The notes under the pieces were generated by a model. That model did not search any database and was not told the origin of the DNA. It saw only the letters and a program-made list of their open reading frames with translations. A DNA stretch of 64,000 nucleotides from Histoplasma ohiense (lineage: Eukaryota > Ascomycota > Eurotiomycetes > Onygenales > Ajellomycetaceae): assembly GCA_017607445.1 (NCBI GenBank), contig JAEVHH010000003.1, forward strand, positions 1,426,001-1,490,000, read 5' to 3'. A program made the position numbers and the translations under genes. This document shows positions 11,847-23,300 of this stretch, piece after piece. Position 1 is the first letter of the stretch. Every line of letters begins with the position of its first letter.

Positions 11847-14800
11847 ATGCACAAGATTACCAATTTTACAGGCCAGGCCCGTCATGGGTGGGAAAGAATG
11901 ACCCCGACATTTAGCATTTCCCGGCCCCATCAGGACATGTCGCAGGCCCTTCGAAGGCCCCATCACCTTCCTCCAGTTACAGTGCCGCCGGGAGCAGATG
12001 CCACTGTAACTCTCTCCTTCAACGTCCCCTTCTCCTCGAACCTTGCCGGCCCAGATCCCGAAGATGTCCTACACTCGAGCCCCGGTGCTTTCCAACGGTG
12101 GACATTTCCTGAGGGAACGCCCGAGGGTACCCCGATCCATAAACTCCCCGTCCACGCAAACAACCTAGATGCGCTGAGAAAGCTGTGTCGAAATGTTAGT
12201 GAGTCCAGCCATGGCAGAATTGAAGCCACCGTAACTTCATCAGAACCCAAGGCCGTCGCCTCGTTACAACGCCGCCCGCAGGGACTCGTCACCAATGTGT
12301 GTATTTCCGGTGATGGCGAAACTGTCCAGCAAGTACGACAGAACATTTTGAAGGAAACCCCGATAGCTCTGGTACGTGCTTGTTGAGTATATCTCTATAA
12401 AACTTTCGCTATCCTGGCCCTGGTCCCGTCTCTAAATAGGATTCTCGATTCACTAACTATGAATGAAGAAGTGTGCTACGGTTGACATTGATGTCAGCCT
12501 AGTCATGGACAAGAATACGAATGGCGTCCGGTCAAGTGTCCTTGAACACCTTGACACGCTGGCACGATATACCGGAGCCGATATCTTTCTGCTGAGCCCA
12601 AAAATCCTTGATGCTGACAGCGCCATTGCGTCCTCGTATGGACACTCTACAGAAAACGGGCTAGAACACCGGTTTCGCGTTGCGATATACAGTGATGTGG
12701 AAAGTGCGGAACATGCCAAAACTAGAGTATTGATCATGATCGATCAAATTGTAGGCGCCGTCATCATAACGCTTCCAGTACCGTAGATTCATTACTAACA
12801 TTCTGTTGTAGTTGAAACGCCGTGTCGATGCGATGAAGCTTGAGTTGTCAATGCATACCCTGGTTTGTGGCCGTACCCGCAAGAACATCAAACTTATCGA
12901 GGCATCAACCAACACTGCCATCTATTTTCCCCCACCGTTCCCACGAGTTTTTGGCTATACCCCGCCTGGGGGTAGCCGAAGAAGTGAAGACGAAGTTTAC
13001 ATTACCGGTGAAACTCAAGAGCAAATCAGCCTTGCAAAGCAAAAATTGCACGACCTCGTCAGCGGAGTCAAGATCTTCATGAAGAATGTAAAACTATCGT
13101 CGAGTAAAATCGACAATATTCTCCTGGATCGTTTGGATAAAGTTCGGAAAGTGATGGAGGCAAATGGCACCTACGTTCTCTTCCCATCGCTGGGCAGTCA
13201 GCATGGTATTGTTCGCGTTCAAGGATCCGAAGTCTTACACATCGAGCGAACGGTCAGGGAGATCATGGCGTTGGTGAGTTTTTTTATTGTTTTCCCTAGA
13301 CACAAGGTATACAAACTCACTCTCCTACCCAGGCCGGCCAATTTTACAGTGCATCTTGGTGGCTTATTCTCCCGGATCCTACCCAATCCGGCTCAATGAG
13401 AGGCCCGTCCCCGGCTGATGTTAGGACTATGCTTTCTGATATTTGCACGAATTCGGGCGCTGAGGTCAGCTTTGATAAACTGACCTTCACCATCAACGGC
13501 TCGGATGATTCTGTCAAAGCCGCCATGATGGTGATCCAACAGATCCCCTTCGTTAAGCGGACCCCCTACCAACTGCGTGTCAAGATCGAGCTAGCAAATG
13601 AGCACAAAGAGTTCGTCAGCGGCAAGAAAAATGGCAAGATAAATAAGATCATGGGTCAAAGTGAGTTGTTCACTCTCTCTTGTATGCACGAGGTTTGCGT
13701 GTGAATTCTTATCATGGTTATGTTGGCAGGCAATGTTCAAATTATCTTCGACGGTTTCAATGAGTACAATTTCTACATTGACGTCTGCGGAACTCAATAC
13801 GATGCTACCAGGAATGGACTTGACCTAGTTGAGCAGGAAATGCCTGCTTCTATATCGTTCCATGTTCCTGACCAGTACCACAAGCGAATAATTGGCATTG
13901 GTGGTCAACATATCCAGCGGATCATGAAGAAGTATTCCGTTTTCGTCAAATTTTCAAATGCAATGGACCGTGGCGGTGTTGGCAAAGAGGATGATGACGT
14001 TAAGATCGACAATGTAATCTGTCGGACCCCTGCTCGGAATGCTCAAAACCTCGATTTGGTCAAACAAGAGATTATGGACATGGTTGAGAAAGTTGTAAGT
14101 TCAACAGGTTTGAAATACGCTACTATTATAGTTTGCGGTTCCACTTACGAAACTGTAGGATGCGGAATTTGTTGCTGAGACCGTCGTCATTAACCGCCTG
14201 TATCACCGCGAATTACTAGCCCGCATGTCTGAGATTGAGGAACTTGAGAAAAAATGGAACTGCAAGATAGACTTTCCAAGTACTGAGTTGGCAAGTGATT
14301 TTGTGACCATTTCTGGGCCGGAGTATCAAGTTCCTCAGGCGGTAGATGCCTTCCTGGTAAAGATCAACACGTTTCCATACCATCTAGTCTTGTAAGATGA
14401 AAATATACTAATTATGTGTAGGGAATGGTGCCTGAGAGCCATGAGCTTTCCTTCCAGACTTCCACGGAGCTTCGAGAATTTTTCAAGTCCCCCGAATTCT
14501 GCAATGATGTCCGAGGAAAACTCAAAGAGCAATATGAAGTCGATGCAGTTGTGGATATGAGTGCGGAAGCGCAATCGTCCTCCGAGAATCAACCTCCACC
14601 AGAAGACCGGATCATGCTCGGGTACACCCGGAACAATGCCGGCGGACTCAAAGACGCCATTGATTTTCTCATTTCTCGACTCGTATCCCATGGGCTTGAT
14701 GCAACAACCGTCAAGGGGGCCATCCAGAGACCCAAATCAGACTCCTTCGAAGAATCCTTACCATTTTTCGATTCTAAATTGCTACAACACGCCCCAGCGC

Positions 14801-15237
14801 CCTTAGCAACCGACTCCCCAACACGCCATAACTTCTCAGACGACGCGAGCGATCGGGGTTCCATCTTCGAACGCCTCCGCAAGCCAGGCAGCATCTCGTC
14901 CTTCTCGTCCTTCATTGGACGCAAGAACCAGTCTGGGTCCCCCGGCTCTTTCTTCAAACACGCCTCCAGCAATGCTTCCAAGGCCTCCCTCATATCCATG
15001 GAGTCTCGTGACAGTGGATACAAGAATCCCTGGAACGACTCTGGTGTGAACCTCCCGGAGGACGACGTCTTAAACACCAACGGATGGGCGTCTCGTTTTG
15101 ATAACAAATTCCCATTTGGGACTGCGCCGGGAGACATGACACCCAAACATGACCTTCGCGCCTCTTTTGACAGTGGCCGCCCAAGTACCTCCAATTCTAC
15201 TTCTGGATACCCGGCTCCTATCGGGCCACCCCGTTGA
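11847..15237 (+). CDS. Multi-KH-domain RNA-binding protein
   Basis: Seven exons: 11847-12371, about 12469-12750, 12812-13273, 13333-13660, 13730-14094, 14159-14356 and 14422-15237, giving about 991 residues with phase consistent at every junction. Several KH-like units are visible. The clearest, near residue 588, is HKRIIGIGGQHIQRIMKKYS with the GxxG loop. Others, with weaker loops, are LVCGRTRKNIKLIEASTNT, EFVSGKKNGKINKIMGQ and a C-terminal one around HRELLARMSEIEELEKKWNC. The last 200 residues are Ser/Gly/Asn-rich and probably disordered (GSISSFSSFIGRKNQSGSPG). The layout resembles fungal vigilin- or BicC-like KH proteins that bind mRNA in the cytoplasm; I cannot name the orthologue. The exon 2 acceptor could be 3 bp downstream. 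The gene is convergent with the deaminase homologue. Confidence 0.87.
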
Positions 15238-16632
15238 ATCATAAAATAAAATTAAAAGGAACGAACAATAAAAGTATAACATAAGGAAAACCGCGCGCTT
15301 CGAGAGCCCTACTTTCGTGAACATTTTAACCATATACATGCATGATACATCGCTACATACAGTCCCCCAAAGTCATTCGCAATATACCCCCTCTCTACAA
15401 TACCAGTCTACTGCAATCGCTTTTATGATACCAAAGGAGTAAAAGGCTAACGTCTTTGTTTAACTTTACTTAGCCATTCTTTTTACCTATTGCGCTAGCT
15501 TTTTTTTTCAATTTGCTGTGTTTGGTTGTTTTCCCTTTTGTATTTTTCTTATCAATAACAAACGTATGTTGCATGTGTTTTTTGAGCCATTTCTCTTTGC
15601 TCTGTTTGTTTCCTGAAACCTATATATCTCTATATATATCTACTATTCAACTATATACCCTGGATGGAAGGGAGAGCACTTTTCGTTGGTTGAATCAGTT
15701 TTTTGTGGCCTTTCTCCATTTTCTTATTTTTGGTGCTATATTGGTTTCTCTTCTGTTCTGACTGAAAATAAAAGTTGATTCGGCGTTGTTCTCTGATAAA
15801 CTACCGGGTTGATGATACCATACCTATTTTCTTTTTATTCTTTTACCCCGTTCTTTCCCGCTCTTCTTGAAATCGCTTTCAATTTAGTCTTTTTATTTCT
15901 TTTTTTGCGGTTTTATGTTGATTATTATCATTATCCCTTCATCCTCTTTTTTTGATTTCTTTTCAAAATCTCGTTTCCTGCCGGTTTCCCCCCTTGTTTC
16001 CCTATTTTGTAAGGCTGGTTTGGTTGATTGGGTTAACTGGTTCTGGTGGATTTGATGGAATTGATTGATGTCTCTCTTGCTCTTTTTTTCCTCCTGTTAT
16101 TATTTCTGTATTTGTGTATCTCCTTCACCCACCACCATCCAGTTAAAAAAAAAGAAAAACAAAAGAAACTTAAGAAAATAAAAATTTTCAGAGAGCCAAG
16201 TTTGGATCTTTATTCCCCCTCAATACTGGAATATAATATGTTTACGGACAGCAATTACGAAAAAAAAAAAAAAAAAAAGGTGACAAATTGATCAGGAACC
16301 AAGTTTGGACGAAATCCACCATCATTATTGTATTTAACGAGATACAAGATGCAAAAATAAATAATAAAATGGCCGGAGTTAAATAAATCAAAAACTTGAA
16401 CGACAAATAAAAGATATACTCGAAGAAATATACGGCGAGGCCCAGCTCGCTTTACAAAAGATAGAAATAGACACAAACAATCATACCCGAAAAGGTTGTA
16501 TATATTATTTACCAACAACCCCTAGCCACACAAACATTCAAAAAAGCAAAAGGCCCGTCATCGTTGGTGGAAAGCAAAAGGAACGGGAGAAAAAGGAGAA
16601 GATGAAAAAAAAAAAAAAAAAAAAAAAAAGAT

Positions 16633-16667
<35 letters not shown>

Positions 16668-16707
16668 AAACATTCATACCTACCTCCACTCTCCTCCTGC
16701 CTATCAT
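15238..16707. other. Convergent intergenic region, AT- and T-rich
   Basis: 3' flanks of the KH gene (+) and the deaminase homologue (-). It contains long T-rich stretches, A runs at about 16,260-16,278 and 16,604-16,629, and a GAAA/GA microsatellite at about 16,634-16,668. Open frames here are low-complexity. No gene is supported. Confidence 0.55.
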
Positions 16708-18731
16708 TCAATGATGTGCAGAAACCCAGCGCTGACTGGGTGGCCCTCTCCACCTGGGTCTCTTTGCCGCCTTTTGCGGGTTTGGATTTTGTTGCTCTCG
16801 GCCGCTGTTGAGGCTGGATGTCCCGGATACTGTCCCTCCTCTGCCACTGCTGCTGTTGCTATTGTTGTTAATGTGGATGTAGTTGCGGCTTCTTCCACTA
16901 GTACCGCCACTAATACTACTGGGATATAACGGAGTGGGAACATAGGACTGAGCATAAGAGGCGGAAGAGGAAGGGGTTTCAGGAATTGGGCTAGGGAAAG
17001 GTACGGGAATGGGCGCACGAAAGATTTGGGGTATATATGGATACGAATATTGAAATTGGGACTCCAGATATCCACTGGGAGGCGGCTGATGCGGTCCCGG
17101 CTGTGGGGAAGCGTTGGGGAAGTAGTTGGTGGTGCCGAGGAGGCCTTCTAATTCGAATTCTCTTATCGTCAATCCAACGCATCGATACGATATCAACAAC
17201 GAATGTATAGTATGACTTACTTTGAGTATATAGCGTGTGATACAAACTCAACGCTTCTATATACGATCCTAAATCCATGGGAATGGGCTGCAATCCAGAA
17301 TCGCCCGCACCCATAGCTGTGCCATCCACAGTAGTGGTCATATCCGCCGACGAATCTGCGTGCATATTCCTTGGCCTGGGCCTCATCACGTCCGTTTTGA
17401 AGTTCTTTTTGATCTCCTGAATCATTTTATCCAGTATCACCTCCATTTCACGAGCCGATTGAGCAGCGCCCTTGTGGCTTGAATAGGTATCTGGCATTCG
17501 CCACTTGATGTACAGCTTATTTGACGTGTCCGGCAGCGAATAACTCCCCGGATGGTGGCGGATGTATAAACTGCAGAGGTAACATGCCGGCTTGCTGCAA
17601 CCTATATATTTATCATCAGGCTCAATGAAGTTGCAGCCATGTTCTTCAATGTAGCTCATCAGGAGAAGTTCAGCGTGTATCTGTGTCTTGGTTTTGAGCT
17701 TTTCCCTTATCCCCTTTGTAATTTCATCTGGGCTCTGATCAAGGCGCTGTTTGAGCACATTTTCCATCATTTCTTGACTTGCTTTGTCCGGTGTCATCCG
17801 GCCAATAATGCTCTTTACGGACGCTTTCTTTAACGGGAGACAGATAGGGCTAGGCGAAGATGGTTCGATAGGTATCACCTCAAAATTACCAGTAAATTCT
17901 TCAGGTAGCTGCTTTGCTGCGCTGACAAGTCTTCTAGAGCAGGTTGCATGCTTTCCCAGCTTTTTAAGCAGCTCCTGAAGACGTTGAAATTTCGATTGGC
18001 ACGGTTGTCCATGGGCGGTAAATGAGTCTAAAGTGTCGATCATGCCCGAATATCTAAGCCCATGGCATTGCTTCACTAAATCAAGGCACTCATATTCATC
18101 CTTTAAGGACTCGCCGGAGGTGAAGAAACGATTTAAGAACGCCCCAACTCGGTCCAGCTCGGAGACCCTTGGATGACCTGGTGGTACCTTGGCTATCACA
18201 AACCGTCAGCTCCTGGCACTTTCCGAAGGATGACATCTATAAAAATTTCAGTATACCACCAAGTTCTTCGCGGGCGGATTGCATGATTGGGCCGCACGAT
18301 TTATACATTTCGACAGCCACTTCATGGTAACGGCGGATTCGAGGCTGGCTAAGGCTGACAACTTTGTGAAGTATGTTGTCTTGCGCATCAGCGATTTCTT
18401 CGTCGGGGGATCCCTTCGCAATAGAGTGCAAGATAGACAAAATATCCCGCAAAAATTCGAAGACCTCGTTGGGAACACCCTTGTTAGCCGCGATAAGCAC
18501 CTTAGTGATGCCTGGCTGAGCATCAAGGGCGACGGCGGTGACATGGTCCGAACCCGTGTCAAAGGCACAAATATAAGCAAGCGCGTTGTAGAAATGGTGG
18601 CGAAGTCTCCTGTTATGAAGCCCTAGTTCGTTCGATATTATCTCTGCCTTTCGACGGTCACCTCTGACCTGCCCGAGAGTTTCGAGGAGGAGGATCGAAC
18701 CGTAGAAGCGGTGGAGGAGCTTCGGGAACAT
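16708..18731 (-). CDS. OTT_1508-like nucleic-acid deaminase fold protein (fungal)
   Basis: Three exons: 18731-18257, 18192-17221 and 17159-16708, giving about 632 residues; introns of 64 and 61 bp keep phase. The N-terminal 300 residues are helical and unrecognised. The zinc-deaminase signature follows: QIHAELLLMSYIEEHG with His331 and the proton-shuttle Glu333, then CSKPACYLCSLYIRHH with Cys362-x2-Cys365. His plus two Cys is the metal triad of the cytidine deaminase superfamily, and the arrangement fits the OTT_1508-like family, known from bacterial toxins and widespread in fungi. Substrate and biological role in fungi are unknown; RNA or DNA cytosine deamination is an inference from the fold. 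The C-terminal 150 residues are Pro/Tyr-rich, then Ser/Gly/Asn-rich with RG pairs, and end in a basic stretch. No signal peptide is evident. All catalytic residues are present. Confidence 0.8.
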
Positions 18732-20392
18732 TTTCTCCGTACGTATTCAATGGGTAGTTTGGGGTAAAGAATTTACTAACAGGCATCAGAATTACCTAAG
18801 AGAGAGAGAGAGAGAGAGAATAAGAAATATTCACCAGGGAAGGTGGACGAAGAGGAAGTAAAATCCACGGTTATTGGGCATCCATATATACTGATGACTT
18901 GTGCCTTCGATCCGGCTTCCTGGAAATGGACTTTGACAATCGAGACAACTAGCAGCCTGGTCCCGTCATTCTCTCTCCTTTCTTTGTCTTTTTAAAGTCG
19001 GAGACCAGGCAAGATATCACCTTTCCACACTTCCCCCGCCTTCCACCTTCCGCCCTCATCCCAGTTGCCTTCCAGCCTTGCATTAAATAACTGCCGCGCA
19101 TACGCTCACAAGAAGAGGATTGGTACACTGCGGAAAAAGAAACGTGCAGAAATGGTCTCGAGTTCGTGGCAATGCAGCTTCTCGGGCCCAGCGCGTAGAG
19201 CGTAGGGGGCCAGGGAGAATATGTATGCAGATACATACCTTGCGAATGGCAATTGGTGGTTGACCAAGAACTTCCGCCCAATCGCCGCCGCGCCCCGCAG
19301 CATTGCCAATAGGATCATTTCTACTTTTAGTTTGGTTCAAATCCTTGCACTGAGACTGATGGACAGACAGAATAGACAACTGGCGAAGCTTGCGATGATG
19401 ATGGGCGAATGCCACGTGATCTCATAGCCCTGATTTGACGCATTCCTTAACACCGTGTGGAGAGCACGGCAAAAGACAGCCACAGATTCGGTATTCATAC
19501 CATCACACCTCCGTTGATCCTCTTTAACCACTAGTATGTATAGCCCTACAAATTTTCTGGACGAAGCCTTCTTGCTTTACGTAACTTGTTTTGCATCCCC
19601 TAATTTTGCCGGACCAAATGTCTCGGACTCTCGACTCGTGGTGATGCCCTCAGAAGACTGCCATGATTAAATCGCTGCTTGCGAGCAGAAGGAAGTCTTC
19701 GGTAACTATAAGAGGTATTCCATCCCCTGGAGGATAATTCTGAAAGAAATTGTGAAGTAAATAATCCCAGAGCAGAAGTTATCATGAAAGTTCTAAATTA
19801 AAATATAGATATGTATCATTAATTGAAAATGTGTATACACAAGAAAATGAAAGATCCAAAAACTAAACACTATATAGAAAGGAAGTAGAAAATCTCGGGG
19901 GAAAAAAAAAGAAAAAGATGGACAAAGAGATCAAGGAGCCACGTTGATAAAGGATTAGAACAAATACAAAGCGCAAGGAATGTCGTTTTCGGATCATTTT
20001 TCAAGCAACATGTCAAGAATGACAAAATAGGCAAAAGATGGAATGGAACGGCCTCTGATGCGTAGATATACACACTCATAAGTAAAAATCCTAGAACCAA
20101 AAGAGAGAATTCGCAATTTGCAAAATAATTAAATAGTTAGCTTGATAAAGCCCAAAATTCTTTTGTAGTTACGGTATTAGATAAAGGCGACTAGGGGGGG
20201 GGAACAACTTTAAATCCAAACGCTAGAAGAGAAACGAAATAAACTTAACCCAACGAAATGCGCTCACAATGTACTGAACGGAAAATTGGAAACAAGAAAC
20301 AAGAGTAGATGAAGAATGAGACTGAAGGTAGGAAAATACATTTGGAACTCCGGGTAAATGGTTGATGAGAGATGGGTTTCATTGGTTTTTTT
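18732..20392. other. Intergenic: deaminase promoter and class V chitin synthase 3' flank
   Basis: The first part should hold the minus-strand promoter of the deaminase homologue; a GA microsatellite lies at about 18,801-18,819. The rest is the 3' flank of the chitin synthase gene. Overlapping open frames at 18,949-19,427 on both strands have no recognisable domain. No gene is supported. Confidence 0.5.
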
Positions 20393-23300
20393 TTAAAGTT
20401 GCCCTGAAAGAACGGCTTCGGTGGCTGTTAAATCCAGACGTTAGCGAAACGCAAAATAATCATTTTTCTTGTGGCCTTTTTTTGTGGCTGATTGGAACAA
20501 AAAAAAAAAAACATACCAGAATTGATATACTGCCGTTTGGCATCAAGATTGATATTGAATCTCTGTTCAAGCTCCAGCTTGACACTCTTCTTCGTAACAG
20601 TCATCAAATCTGCGGTACGAAGGATATCACGGATCTCTGCAAGCAGTGAATCGTCGCTTGGAAGTCCCGTGAGGTCTACCATCTCCATATCAGGGCCGGT
20701 ACCCAACATCTCCGAAGGAGAGAGGGACATCCGGGACCCGGCAAAGCGATTAAGATCGACTTGAGAAACAGGTCGTGAGGCCGCAAATCCGTATTCAGAC
20801 GCTGGTGGGTGGTAGGACCGAGTGCCATAGGAGATTCCAGAAACCTCGGAACGATCATCTTGTTGGGTTTGCGCTTCCCAAAGCTCGATTTGGTATTCTT
20901 CCCACTTTTTCTTTGGTATGGATGCGGGATCGAATTTACCCTCGTCTGAGATGACAACCTTACGGCCTTTCTCTCCAGTGACGATACGGGTGTTACCCCA
21001 GGTGAAGTCATCCATGTGCCAGAAAGAATAGAGCGGGAGGCCAAGGGAGAAAACGGGCATAGCAAGGATATAAATGATCATCCAGCCAACCATTTCCCAT
21101 TTGCGACGGACGATGAAAATAATGGCTTGTAGACCATAGATAGCTCCGAGCAAAATAAATGCCGTGATTGGAATCAGCGATGGGTTGATGGCGATAAGGA
21201 CAATGAGATATATGACATATGCCACTGTCACAGGCTGGATAATGGTACTCAGAAGATCGACAAAGACAACGAACCTCATGCTGAAACAACAGAACCCACA
21301 AAGTTGCTGTAGAGGAATGAGTTCTATGAGATTGTGGACGGTCGAGTTAATCCATCTCCGGCGCTGAGACATGAACACAGCCCAACTATCAGGTGCAATA
21401 GTCCAGGCATGTGCATTGAAGAGGAATTTGGTCTTGTATTTCGGGTGGTGCTTCAGAAGAAGTGTGGTGAGATAACGATCTTCACCCAAATGGAGAAGAT
21501 TTTTCATGTGTAGAGTGTCAACGCGGATCTCGGCATAAGCTTCTACGACTTCTCGACTAACGAAAAGAGGTTTTCCTGTGTCTGCGGCTCTGATACGGTA
21601 CATTGTGAAGCAACCAGGCAAACATGTCACCGATCCGAAAAGACTCTCGAACGCTTTTGTCAAATTGTGCGAGATGTAATATTCGTAAACCTGGATCATT
21701 GTTATTATGGAAGATTTGGCATTGTTGAGTCCTGTTTCTCCACAAAGGCCGATAATACGTGTATCCTGAAGGAAAGATGCAACCATTCGAGTAGCAGAGT
21801 CCGGAGCTACCATGGTATCTGCATCTACTTGAAGTATGAACTCGTAGAAGGTGGGGTTGACCCCGATAATGTTGCGAATTTGGTGATGTATTTCAAGTTC
21901 AAGGGGACTCATTGGGTGGTTGTAATGGATACGGTTTAAGAAACGCATTAAGAGCATTTGCGAATCTCTCTTGCCACGGTTTCCAGGGCGAGACACCTCC
22001 GAAGGCTTACCAACCTTAACAACAACCAAGAAGGGTACGATATGGCCTTGAACCTCGTATAATCCAGAGTAGACTTTGCCCATGTTATGTTGTTTCATTC
22101 CTTCTCCTAAGCTTTCAAAGCTTAACGGTTCGGGGTCCACAGTATCTGAAACGCCGAGAATGTCCAAGACGATCCGGGGCGTAGGTCGATCATTTCCTTG
22201 TCCGATAATCATGCCATCGCAGATGACAACAAGGAGTTTACGTTTGTCATCATACCTCATTCGAGCCATTGAGTCGATGGCTCGGCGCAGAGACTCTTCA
22301 TCTTCAGTGTATGCTGGAACTTGACAAATAATGAATTTATCAAGATTTTCAGGTAGATTTTTCTTTCCAAATTGCAATGCTGCGAAGAACTTGAAACCAA
22401 TGATGGTGACTAAGAGGAGCGATATAGCGAGGATGAAATACTGGGCGAATTGACACTTGGCGGAACTTCTAGTATCTAGCTTCCCAACCTGAAATAAATT
22501 GGCTAGACAGGTGCGCATGGCTTGCTCTCGCTTTCCAAGTGGAAGCCGATTGAAATCCTCAGTGATATCCTGGCCGGGTCTTTGTTGAAATAGATTGACA
22601 ACAAGGGGATCCATAAAGTTGACATTGACGTCTTTTGGTGCCTGTTGACCAGGGGGTGGTCTCGGGCGACGGCCACCTATAACATAGTTTGTCAAGTCAT
22701 ACACATAGCCGTCGAGGACTGCGATTGCCTGATCCTTATCCACGAGTGTTTTCAAATATTGAGGAGAGTAGCCAACATATCCCTTCTTGTAGTTTGCTCT
22801 CAACATTCTCATTTGATTCCAATACCAATCGGGTCTATAGTCATCGGTGAACGCTCTGAAGTCGTGGTATTGAGCATTTGGATCATCGTCTCGTGAAACT
22901 TTGACAGAGCCCGTTCTATTAGTAGACCTGAAATCCAGGGGAACAGATGGATCGACACGGCCATCAACGCCATCACAAAGAGCGCTGACTTGCACAGGGA
23001 ATAGTTTCGTTGCATCGAGGCCGGCATACTTTTCCAACGATTTCCGTGGAACGATTTTCGGATAGTGCGAGGGTATGAAAGCGCCCAAATCGAACACTTC
23101 TCCCCGAATAGCTATATAGGCATCATTCTTTTTCCCGTCGCGAGATGAGAGTTCATCGGGTGAGAAGACATATTGTTTCGGGCAAATCAACTGGGGAAAG
23201 CCGATAATGAAGAAGACAGCAAGCGCACAACTAAACCAAATAAGGAGGTTAATGGCAAACTTTTCTCGCCAGGCAATACGCACGTCTTTGCGCTTCATTC

